A stretch of DNA of 8,061 nt from Candidatus Gerdarchaeota archaeon (GTDB lineage: Archaea; Asgardarchaeota; Heimdallarchaeia; JABLTI01): NCBI GenBank assembly GCA_016839405.1, contig JAEOUJ010000325.1, positions 1-8,061 of the forward strand. Reading direction: 5' to 3'. Shown here piece after piece: positions 1-5,840 of this stretch (its first letter is position 1; every line of letters starts with the position of its first letter). The notes beneath the pieces are model-generated. The model did no database searches and was not told the DNA's origin. It was given only the letters and a program-made list of their open reading frames with translations. A program made the translations under genes and the position numbers.

Positions 1-969
1 GAATCAGATTGGGATAAATCACAACCTGCAGCTAAAGCAGAAATTAAACCATTGAAACAAGAGTTTGCTACAACACAAACTATACCTGAAATTATTATTG
101 ATAAAAAAGAACCAATTAAACCACCACCAAAAACTACCATTTGGGTTAATTGGAAAAATATCACAATTGGAAAATTAATAGGTGAAGTCAATCTTGTAGG
201 TGGAAATTACGCTATTATTGCTACAGACAGACCTTCGCTTTCAATAATTCGAGATATTGCTGCAACTGGTCCATCCAAATTACGTTCTTCAACTAATCCA
301 AAAGTAATCGAAGATAGATTGAAGAAATTAATTAAAGAAGCTTATAATATTGCAGAAGACAGAGCTTTGTTGCCAGAATATTTGGTCAAATACTCAATTG
401 AAAATAAGATTGGTGTTGATTTATTCCGTTTAATTAACTCCTATTATGCTTCAGTAGGTAGAGGAGCGATAAATTTCCAAGGAAATGAAGCAATAGTAAA
501 TGAGAGTGCACAGATATTAACTTTAGCTGAAAATGTTAATTTATTAGGCAGAAGAGTCCTTGCCCCTGATAGATCTTTAATTGGGGTAATTCATGAACTA
601 TATTATCATCCAACAACTTCAGAATTATATACCTTGGCATTTAAAGGCGTTCCACCTCAAATTATAAGAAGAATTTATAGTCAAACCCATAATCGGATAA
701 TGGCTGATGGAACTTTTACTGAATTTAGAAATGAAATTGCTAAAATATTAAATATTCCTATTTACGAAGCTCTAACTCCTTCTAGTATTATTCGTTATTC
801 ACTCATCAGTGGCAATATTGGAAATTTGAATCAATTAATAACACTTGTAGAAAGTATGAATCCAAGAATCTCAAAGATTGTTGATATTTCAACAATATCT
901 AATCAAGGAGTTATTTTAACACGTTTTCCACAAAATACTTTACCTAAAATCGAGCTTTTGGAATATTAG
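1..969 (+). CDS. Unrecognised protein with a PRC-barrel-like segment, 5' end missing
   Basis: The frame is open from base 1 to the TAG at 967-969, giving 322 visible residues. The TTG at 52 is an internal leucine codon, not a convincing start: no ribosome site precedes it and the frame continues upstream. The visible N-terminus is a low-complexity stretch rich in Lys, Pro and Glu with a PPP run, which looks like a linker between domains. A folded alpha/beta region follows, starting near IWVNWKNITIGKLIGE. Around visible residues 180-215 the pattern LLGRRVLAPD..LIGVIHELYYHP...LYTLAFKG resembles a PRC-barrel strand set (a G-R-x-V turn, then IG-x-V, then a hydrophobic strand). PRC barrels occur in archaeal RNA-processing and CdvA-type cell-division proteins, but nothing here ties the gene to either. 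No membrane segment or signal peptide is seen. It converges on bpsA. Function unknown; the PRC-barrel reading is an inference. Confidence 0.7.
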   Translation, partial: ESDWDKSQPAAKAEIKPLKQEFATTQTIPEIIIDKKEPIKPPPKTTIWVNWKNITIGKLIGEVNLVGGNYAIIATDRPSLSIIRDIAATGPSKLRSSTNPKVIEDRLKKLIKEAYNIAEDRALLPEYLVKYSIENKIGVDLFRLINSYYASVGRGAINFQGNEAIVNESAQILTLAENVNLLGRRVLAPDRSLIGVIHELYYHPTTSELYTLAFKGVPPQIIRRIYSQTHNRIMADGTFTEFRNEIAKILNIPIYEALTPSSIIRYSLISGNIGNLNQLITLVESMNPRISKIVDISTISNQGVILTRFPQNTLPKIELLEY

Positions 970-995
970 TTTTTGATTAAACAAGAAAAGTTTTT

Positions 996-1058
996 AGGGG
1001 GAGGGAGGCCCCATAACCATATGAGAAAAAAAGAGTATTTCTTTTTTGGTTATGAGGC
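996..1058. terminator. GC-rich island with long imperfect hairpin between convergent genes
   Basis: A purine-rich tract GGGGGAGGGAGG leads into a stem in which GCCCCATAACCA (1008-1019) pairs with TGGTTATGAGGC (1047-1058), 12 positions with one C/A mismatch. After an 8-base bulge on the 5' side, AAAAAGAG (1028-1035) pairs with TTTCTTTTT (using 1039-1046), closing on a three-base loop. Each strand therefore carries a T-rich run inside the hairpin. It lies 38 bases after the stop of the plus-strand gene and about 130 bases after the bpsA stop on the other strand, so a bidirectional terminator is the simplest reading. A small structured RNA is the alternative, because GC-rich islands in AT-rich genomes often mark RNA genes. 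No tRNA T-arm or C/D boxes were found. The rest of 970-1188 is AT-rich, with a T7 run near 1112-1118 that may also end transcription from the left gene. Confidence 0.5.
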
Positions 1059-1188
1059 GAGCAATTATATTTATAATCTCTAATTTAAAGTTTGCGACCA
1101 TTGCAAAATAGATTTTTTTCTCTTAAAACTCTCTTATAATTTATAAATGAACAGTTCTTTATATAGATTAATTTATATCGGAAAAATT

Positions 1189-2355
1189 TCATTCACTAAA
1201 AATCGTTTTAATTTTTCTAAATGATGACTTTTTTTTACAAATTGGACATCCTATCTTCTTTAATTCTTCAATTGTTTTAATTTCTTCTGAAACCCCAATT
1301 TTTATTTCGTGCCCTTCTTCACATTGGTAAATTCTAATTGTTGGGTTCAATTCACCTGTATATATCTCTTGTTTAAATTCCTCTGTTACTAGAACATTGA
1401 TTTTATTTGTTGTTTCTAAAATCATTAGCATAGTTGTATTTCCAAACATCTCTGCTCCTTCATATAAATTAAAACCAGGATAAATATTTTGAATACTCAA
1501 ACCATGGTCTAGTATTATTTGTTGAATTTCATTTGTAATATTTGGTTCACGATGAGCAAAAGCTAAATAGATTTTCTTACTTTTCTCTTTCTTAATTGCT
1601 TTAGTGGCTCTTGAAAGAAACAAAATCAATCCAAATTTTGTATATGGTGGATCTGTTAAAATTGTATCAAATTTATCAATTAATTCGCTTGGAATTGGTT
1701 TTCGTAAATCAGCTTTAATGCACTTTATGTTATACTTTTCCTTTTCTGATATTTTACTAATTATTTTCAATAATCGTTCATCGATATCTAAAACAGTTAT
1801 AGATGTTTTAGTATTAAGCGTAGCAATTGCTAATGAAGTAAAATCATCATCTCCAAGTAATAGCACTTCTCGATTCTCAATATCACCATTTTGCAGCATT
1901 AACAATGCTCTACGTAGTGCAGTTATTGGCTTGCCAAATGCTTGATCTATTTCAGTTAGAGGTTGAGGGCGTAAATTCATGAAATTTTTAATTTTATTGA
2001 GATGTTCATCATATTCTTTTGATAAATCCATACTTGTACCATTGCATTTTTTACATAGAAAATCTTCATGAAAACTAATTCCCAAATCCTTTGTAACAAA
2101 TTTCAATCCCTTTTCAGTTAGTATTGCTCCTTGTTTAACTCGAGAAATCAATTCTTCTTTTTCTAACTCATGACGTAGAGCTGCTACAGTTGGAATTGGT
2201 AAATACAATTTTCGAGCTAATGTTTTTGTACCTATAGTTCCATTTTTGTAAATTTCTCTTAGAGTAGCTCTAACACATTCTTTGCCTTCTAAAACTTGAG
2301 CTTTTTCAGCTATTTGTTCTAATAAGTTCTCAATTTTTTTATTTTTAGAAGACAT
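1189..2355 (-). CDS. bpsA: N4-bis(aminopropyl)spermidine synthase-like branched polyamine synthase
   Basis: Predicted cytosolic aminopropyltransferase that adds aminopropyl groups from decarboxylated AdoMet to spermidine to make branched polyamines. In 388 residues, a winged-helix-like N-terminal region (about 30-90, GTIGTKTLARKLYLPIPTVA) is followed by a CxxC at 101-104, a conserved linker RPQPLTEIDQAFGKPITALR, and a Rossmann methyltransferase-like core. The core carries LLLGDDDFTS (GDDD at 168-171, the acidic active-site motif of BpsA), VLDIDER (188-194), ADLRKPIP and TDPPYT (234-239). The C-terminus adds Cys345-x3-His349 and Cys370-x2-Cys373, which looks like a small extra zinc site; from memory the T. 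kodakarensis enzyme is shorter (about 350 residues). The ATG start follows an AGGG 14 bases after the speH stop, so the two genes form one operon and the upstream enzyme supplies its co-substrate. BpsA is typical of thermophiles. The family call is firm; the exact polyamine product is inferred. Confidence 0.9.
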   Translation of the reverse strand: MSSKNKKIENLLEQIAEKAQVLEGKECVRATLREIYKNGTIGTKTLARKLYLPIPTVAALRHELEKEELISRVKQGAILTEKGLKFVTKDLGISFHEDFLCKKCNGTSMDLSKEYDEHLNKIKNFMNLRPQPLTEIDQAFGKPITALRRALLMLQNGDIENREVLLLGDDDFTSLAIATLNTKTSITVLDIDERLLKIISKISEKEKYNIKCIKADLRKPIPSELIDKFDTILTDPPYTKFGLILFLSRATKAIKKEKSKKIYLAFAHREPNITNEIQQIILDHGLSIQNIYPGFNLYEGAEMFGNTTMLMILETTNKINVLVTEEFKQEIYTGELNPTIRIYQCEEGHEIKIGVSEEIKTIEELKKIGCPICKKKSSFRKIKTIFSE

Positions 2356-2369
2356 TTTTTTCCCTTCAG

Positions 2370-2750
2370 TTATTTAATTACTCTAGGAAGTTCTTTTATT
2401 GTAAAATCCTTTGGCTTTAATATTTCTTTTATAAAATTCCATGCCTTATATGGATCTAAAGATTCACCACAGAGAAAAATATCTAATGCTGCAAAACCAA
2501 ATTCAGGCCATGTATGAATAGATATATGTGTTTCTTTTAATATTACAACAACACTACAACCCATGGGAGAAAATCGATGTACTGAAGCTTGCAGAACATG
2601 AGCACCTGCTTCTTTGGCAGCATCAGTTACAACTGTTAATAATCTGGTTTCATCATTAAGATCTGCTTTACAATTATATAAATCAATTAACAATTCCATA
2701 ACTTGTAATGGTTTATTCAAAGGGTATTTCTTTACTTCATTTTTAGGCAT
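2370..2750 (-). CDS. speH: S-adenosylmethionine decarboxylase, class 1B, with Thr at the pyruvoyl site
   Basis: Small AdoMet decarboxylase proenzyme (126 residues) that would make decarboxylated AdoMet, the aminopropyl donor for polyamine synthesis. The family signature is plain: VHRFSPMGCSVVVI, then HISIHTWPEFGFAALDIFLCGE. Set against my recollection of the Thermotoga maritima enzyme without gaps, its Ser55, His68 and Cys83 match Ser66, His79 and Cys94 here. The residue at the self-cleavage site, Ser63 in that enzyme (Glu-Ser-His), is Thr74 here (Glu-Thr-His, codon ACA at about 2528-2530). Normal processing turns the serine into a pyruvoyl group. With threonine the cofactor would be a 2-oxobutyryl group, or processing may be slow or absent. 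The protein has about 10 extra N-terminal residues and a shorter C-terminal tail than T. maritima. The ATG at 2750 follows GGAG by 11 bases. It is first in the operon with bpsA, which argues that it is still active. An arginine or ornithine decarboxylase paralogue cannot be excluded. Confidence 0.88.
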   Translation of the reverse strand: MPKNEVKKYPLNKPLQVMELLIDLYNCKADLNDETRLLTVVTDAAKEAGAHVLQASVHRFSPMGCSVVVILKETHISIHTWPEFGFAALDIFLCGESLDPYKAWNFIKEILKPKDFTIKELPRVIK

Positions 2751-2818
2751 TGAATTTTTAACTCCTAAGTGATAACTAATTTATCTTTTAGCAATAAATA
2801 GGTAATAATTTAATTTCA

Positions 2819-2854
2819 TTTGACGCATCAAAATATCAATAATAAATTTATTGA
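2819..2854. promoter_or_regulatory. Two inverted repeats in the speH/birA divergent region
   Basis: TTTGA-CGCA-TCAAA (2819-2832) and TCAATAA-TAAAT-TTATTGA (2836-2854) sit next to each other between the divergent speH and birA genes. The first contains one of the few GC-bearing cores in this AT-rich gap and lies just upstream of a TATA-like AT stretch serving the minus strand (about 2805-2817). They may be operators or may overlap core promoter elements. In such AT-rich DNA, short inverted repeats also arise by chance, so this is a weak call. Confidence 0.25.
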
Positions 2855-2885
2855 CTTTTTCCTTTTAGTCTTTGTTATTTATAGT

Positions 2886-2899
2886 GCGAAAATATAAAG
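2886..2899 (+). promoter_or_regulatory. Likely archaeal BRE/TATA promoter of birA
   Basis: GCGAAA followed by ATATAAAG fits a purine-rich BRE next to a TATA box. Transcription would begin about 25 bases on, near 2915-2922, leaving a leader of about 20 bases that contains GGAG (2926-2929) before the ATG at 2941. This placement supports the ATG at 2941 and not the upstream TTG at 2872, which would lie before the promoter. Confidence 0.45.
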
Positions 2900-2940
2900 A
2901 AATAAACAGAATAATATTATTTGTTGGAGTTTATAGAGAA

Positions 2941-3702
2941 ATGAAGACTATCCATCAAATGAACGTTATTGATTTCAAAAGCTTAGAATCAACTCAAAAA
3001 ACAGCAAGGGAATTTATTAAAACGAAAAGACCTTGTCATCGATTAGTTATTATTGCTGAAGAACAAATTCATGGAATAGGTAGATTGAATCGAAAATGGA
3101 TTTCACCAAAAGGTGGAATATGGATGTCATCTATTTTCCAACAAGAAATACCCTTGGAAATAGTAAGAGGATTTTCAATAAGAATTGGACTTTTATTAGC
3201 AATGACACTTACAAAAAAATTGGATTTATCTTTTAAAGTTAAATGGCCAAATGATTTAATTTTAGCAGATAAAAAAATTGGTGGAATACTAACAGAAATA
3301 AATTCTATTTCAAACATGCTTAATTATCTTATAGTTGGTATAGGGATTAATGTTAATATACCAATGACGAATTTCCCTATTCATTTAGCAAATACTGCAA
3401 CATCAATTTCAAATGAAATTGGACATGATTTCTCATTAGAAAAAATTAAAGATATTATAATCAAAACAAATCATGATATTTTTTCTGAACTTGAATCTAG
3501 AAAATTAACTGATTTATCGTCTATTTGGAAAGACTGGTCTATTACATATGAAAAAGAAATTCAAATTAAATCAGATGATGAAGAAATTTTAGGGGTAGAA
3601 AAAGGCATAACAAAATTTGGCGATCTAATTGTAAATCTGAAAGATGGTACTAGGAAAAATATTTCAATTGGTGAAATTACCCTATTAAGGAAATCAAGTT
3701 GA
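2941..3702 (+). CDS. birA: Biotin-protein ligase (biotin-[acetyl-CoA-carboxylase] ligase), monofunctional
   Basis: Activates biotin with ATP to biotinyl-AMP and attaches it to the carrier lysine of the biotin enzyme encoded next door. From the ATG at 2941 the protein has 253 residues. The N-terminal SLEST fits the substrate-binding start of the family. GIGRLNRKW (45-53) is the biotinyl-AMP loop, KWPND (101-105) is the invariant motif, and the following KIGGILTE holds the catalytic lysine (about 111-112). VGIGINVN (132-139) completes the catalytic domain. A small SH3-like C-terminal domain follows, ending in GDLIVNLKDG. There is no N-terminal winged helix, so this is a ligase only and not a biotin-responsive repressor. 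A longer frame starting at TTG 2872 adds 23 residues that do not look like the family and precede the likely promoter. The stop lies only 10 bases from the convergent stop of the carrier gene. Confidence 0.93.
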   Translation: MKTIHQMNVIDFKSLESTQKTAREFIKTKRPCHRLVIIAEEQIHGIGRLNRKWISPKGGIWMSSIFQQEIPLEIVRGFSIRIGLLLAMTLTKKLDLSFKVKWPNDLILADKKIGGILTEINSISNMLNYLIVGIGINVNIPMTNFPIHLANTATSISNEIGHDFSLEKIKDIIIKTNHDIFSELESRKLTDLSSIWKDWSITYEKEIQIKSDDEEILGVEKGITKFGDLIVNLKDGTRKNISIGEITLLRKSS

Positions 3703-3712
3703 ATTCTTTGAA

Positions 3713-4189
3713 TTAAAGTGGTTTAATTTTAATCATAAGTTGTCTAGTGGAAACTTGATCACCTACAGTTATGGCAATTTTTTCTATAATACCATTAATT
3801 GGAGACAAAATCTCATTTCTCATTTTCATTGATTCTAATATCAATAAGCATTGTTGATCTTTTACTTCGTCTCCTAAAGATACTTTAATAGCAACAATTT
3901 TCCCGGGTATTGCAGCTTTAATACTTACAGCTTTTTTACTACCAATATTTTTCTGAGAAAGCAATTGAGGATTAGAACGGAAATTAAAATCGACTTCTTT
4001 ACCATCTAGAAATAATAAATCATTATTAAAATCAACACGATATTCTTTACCATTTAATAATACACGATAAAATTTCCCATTAAAGAGTACTTCAGGTTTG
4101 AAAGAAAAATTATTAATTTTAATTGTCTTTTTATGATGTTCTAACTCATATTCCCCACCATTAAAATTTATTTTATATATCTTTTTCAT
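3713..4189 (-). CDS. accB: Biotin carboxyl carrier protein of acyl-CoA carboxylase
   Basis: Carries the covalently bound biotin that shuttles carboxyl groups between AccC and the carboxyltransferase. The C-terminal biotinyl domain is clear: AAIPGKIVAIKVSLGDEV, then LESMKMRNEI with the biotinylated lysine inside ESMKM (residue 122 from the ATG), then PINGIIEKI and VGDQV. The N-terminal 70 residues contain two NGK-[FE]-YRV-like strands, common in short archaeal-type carriers, followed by a Ser/Asn/Gln-rich linker. The ATG at 4189 is preferred. It lies two bases after the accC stop and is preceded by GGGAGTGAT, close to the archaeal Shine-Dalgarno consensus. The alternative TTG at 4195 overlaps the accC stop and sits too near that site. 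Translational coupling with accC is likely. Confidence 0.92.
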   Translation of the reverse strand: MKKIYKINFNGGEYELEHHKKTIKINNFSFKPEVLFNGKFYRVLLNGKEYRVDFNNDLLFLDGKEVDFNFRSNPQLLSQKNIGSKKAVSIKAAIPGKIVAIKVSLGDEVKDQQCLLILESMKMRNEILSPINGIIEKIAITVGDQVSTRQLMIKIKPL

Positions 4190-4191
4190 TA

Positions 4192-5664
4192 TCAATCACT
4201 CCCAATAGCATCAATTTTACTTTTTATTTGCCATTGTTTTGATGGTGGCGGTAATTGTATCTCACTTTTCTTCAAGCCTACTGAGAAAAGTGCTGCGATT
4301 ATTTCACAAGTTTTCGCTTCTAAATTTTCAAGTATTTTCTGTTCTTTAACAAAATGGATATTTATTTCTCCTTTCTGGAAGAATTCATTACTCAATAATT
4401 CCTCAAAAAATGGTATATTAGTTGTAAATCCTAAAATTACTAATTCTTTTAAAGCATTGATAGCTCGACTAATTGCTTCATTTCTGTCTCCCGCTGCAAC
4501 AATTAATTTTCCAATTAATGAATCGTAACAATCAGGTATTTTATAACCCTCATAAATTGCAGTATCAAATCTAACTTGAGGTCCTCCTGGAGTAGAAAAT
4601 CTTTTCACTAGACCGGGTGTTGGATAAAAATCCCTTAATGGATCTTCAGCATTAATTCGTAATTCAATTGCATGTCCACGGAATTTTACATCAGATTGAT
4701 TAAATGATAATTTCTTACCTTGTGTAATTCTTATTTGTTCTTTGACAATATCTTTACCTGTAAGCATTTCTGTTACTGGATGTTCAACTTGTATTCTAGG
4801 GTTAATTTCATTAAATAAAAATTCACCATTTTTGTAAAGTAATTCAACAGTACCAGCATTTGTATAACCAACAGATTTTGCAAATTGGCACACTAATTCA
4901 CCAATACTATTACGATCCTTTCTTGTGATAACAGTTGATGGTGCTTCTTCTAATAATTTCTGATTTCGACGCTGTATAGAACACTCTCTTTCACCTAGAT
5001 GAGCAACATTCCCATAATTATCTGCAATAATCTGAAATTCTATATGCCGTGGTTGATGAATGAATTTTTCAATAAAAACCTCATCTCTGCCAAAAGCTGA
5101 AGCTGCTTGGGCTTTTGCATTTATAAAAGCTGATTCCATTTCTTTGGGATTATTCGCATAGCGAATGCCCATTCCACCCCCTCCAAAAACAGCTTTTACA
5201 ATTACAGGATAACCTATAAGTTGAGCTGCATCTAAAGCTTCTTCGATATTTGTTAATATTTTTGATCCATTAGGGACATTCAAACCTGCTTCTTTAGCTT
5301 TTTCCCTTGATTTTACTTTATTACCTAATAATTCAATTACTTTAGGTGAGGGACCAATAAAATGAATATTATTCGACACTAGTTTTTCTGCAAAATTCTC
5401 ACTTTCAGCTAAAAAACCATATCCAGGATGAACACTTTCAATTCCTTCTCGTAAACAAATAGAAAGAATTTGATCCATATCAAGATAACCTGAAATATTA
5501 TCCTCAACTAATAATTCAAACGCTTCATCAGCTAGTTTAACATGTAAAGCTTTCTTGTCAATTGGAGTATAAATAGCATATGTGGTGATATCAAGTTCTC
5601 GAGCAGCTCGAATAATACGAACAGCAATTTCACCACGGTTTGCGACAAGTAATGAGCTAAACAT
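4192..5664 (-). CDS. accC: Biotin carboxylase subunit of acyl-CoA carboxylase
   Basis: ATP-grasp enzyme that carboxylates carrier-bound biotin with bicarbonate and ATP. The 490 residues show LLVANRGEIAVRIIRAAREL at the N-terminus, HPGYGFLAE (79-87), the glycine-rich ATP loop GGGGMG (161-166), the ERECSIQRRNQK segment (226-236), and NEINPRIQVEHPVTE (285-299) with the catalytic Glu and Arg. A biotin carboxylase C-terminal domain follows (HAIELRINAEDP onward). No key residue is missing. It is about 40 residues longer than E. coli AccC at the C-terminus, as in archaeal two-subunit types. The same motif set is shared by pyruvate carboxylase subunit A, but the carrier and the PccB-type partner next to it make acyl-CoA carboxylase the better call. 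A TATA-like AAATTATA about 24 bases upstream of the ATG suggests a nearly leaderless mRNA. Confidence 0.94.
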   Translation of the reverse strand: MFSSLLVANRGEIAVRIIRAARELDITTYAIYTPIDKKALHVKLADEAFELLVEDNISGYLDMDQILSICLREGIESVHPGYGFLAESENFAEKLVSNNIHFIGPSPKVIELLGNKVKSREKAKEAGLNVPNGSKILTNIEEALDAAQLIGYPVIVKAVFGGGGMGIRYANNPKEMESAFINAKAQAASAFGRDEVFIEKFIHQPRHIEFQIIADNYGNVAHLGERECSIQRRNQKLLEEAPSTVITRKDRNSIGELVCQFAKSVGYTNAGTVELLYKNGEFLFNEINPRIQVEHPVTEMLTGKDIVKEQIRITQGKKLSFNQSDVKFRGHAIELRINAEDPLRDFYPTPGLVKRFSTPGGPQVRFDTAIYEGYKIPDCYDSLIGKLIVAAGDRNEAISRAINALKELVILGFTTNIPFFEELLSNEFFQKGEINIHFVKEQKILENLEAKTCEIIAALFSVGLKKSEIQLPPPSKQWQIKSKIDAIGSD

Positions 5665-5680
5665 GCTGTTGTTCTTTTGG

Positions 5681-5695
5681 TATAATTTATTTATT
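5681..5695 (-). promoter_or_regulatory. TATA-like element of accC
   Basis: Read on the minus strand this is AATAAATAAATTATA, centred about 24 bases before the accC ATG at 5664. That spacing predicts initiation at or very near the start codon. The downstream edge of palindrome site 1 (5706-5718) lies about 10 bases beyond it, so a bound factor could affect the upstream promoter element. Confidence 0.4.
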
Positions 5696-5705
5696 CATAA
5701 CGATT

Positions 5706-5718
5706 TTTTACGGTAAAA
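5706..5718. promoter_or_regulatory. Candidate operator site 1, TTTTACGGTAAAA
   Basis: Odd palindrome TTTTAC-G-GTAAAA with six perfect base pairs per arm around one central base. The same 13 bases recur exactly once more, 45 bases downstream, and I found no other copy in the window. Both copies are in the same orientation and lie between the divergent accC and pccB genes. This copy is next to the accC TATA-like element. A dimeric transcription factor site is the natural reading. The neighbouring biotin ligase lacks a DNA-binding domain, so another protein would have to bind here. Confidence 0.55.
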
Positions 5719-5750
5719 TTAAGCGCCTATTAAATGCAATTGAATTATTG

Positions 5751-5763
5751 TTTTACGGTAAAA
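5751..5763. promoter_or_regulatory. Candidate operator site 2, TTTTACGGTAAAA
   Basis: Exact second copy of the palindrome at 5706-5718, 45 bases centre to centre (a little over four helical turns), so a looped or side-by-side dimer pair is possible. It runs directly into the A-rich stretch AAAAAAAGATA, which could itself act as the core promoter of pccB. If so, binding here would block initiation. No better TATA box was found that leaves room for the AGGAG leader; ATTATAATT at 5812-5820 is too close to the start codon. Confidence 0.55.
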
Positions 5764-5840
5764 AAAAGATACCTTTTCTTAACATTGCATTCCTTTTCAA
5801 ACAGAGATTTCATTATAATTAGAAACAGGAGAAATGGCAA

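Noticed and set aside
996..1012. G-quadruplex motif
   Set aside because: Only three G-runs are present, and the last is just two bases long, followed by C-runs that pair elsewhere.
996..1070. tRNA or C/D-box guide RNA in the GC-rich island
   Set aside because: No acceptor stem partner, no T-loop GGTTCGA-like sequence, and no TGATGA/CTGA box pair on either strand.
1604..1945. Open frame of 113 codons on the plus strand
   Set aside because: It lies wholly inside bpsA on the other strand, has no recognisable motif and no ribosome site; bpsA itself has clear catalytic motifs across the same bases.
2872..2940. Upstream TTG extension of birA by 23 residues
   Set aside because: The extra residues do not resemble the family, and the best TATA-like box and the GGAG lie inside this stretch, favouring the ATG at 2941.
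3069..3317. Open frame of 82 codons on the minus strand
   Set aside because: It lies wholly opposite the catalytic core of birA and shows no family pattern.
2941..3702. BirA as the biotin-responsive repressor acting on the paired palindromes
   Set aside because: The protein lacks the N-terminal winged helix needed for DNA binding.
4190..4195. TTG start of the carrier gene overlapping the accC stop
   Set aside because: The GGGAGTGAT ribosome site is well spaced for the ATG at 4189 and too close to the TTG.
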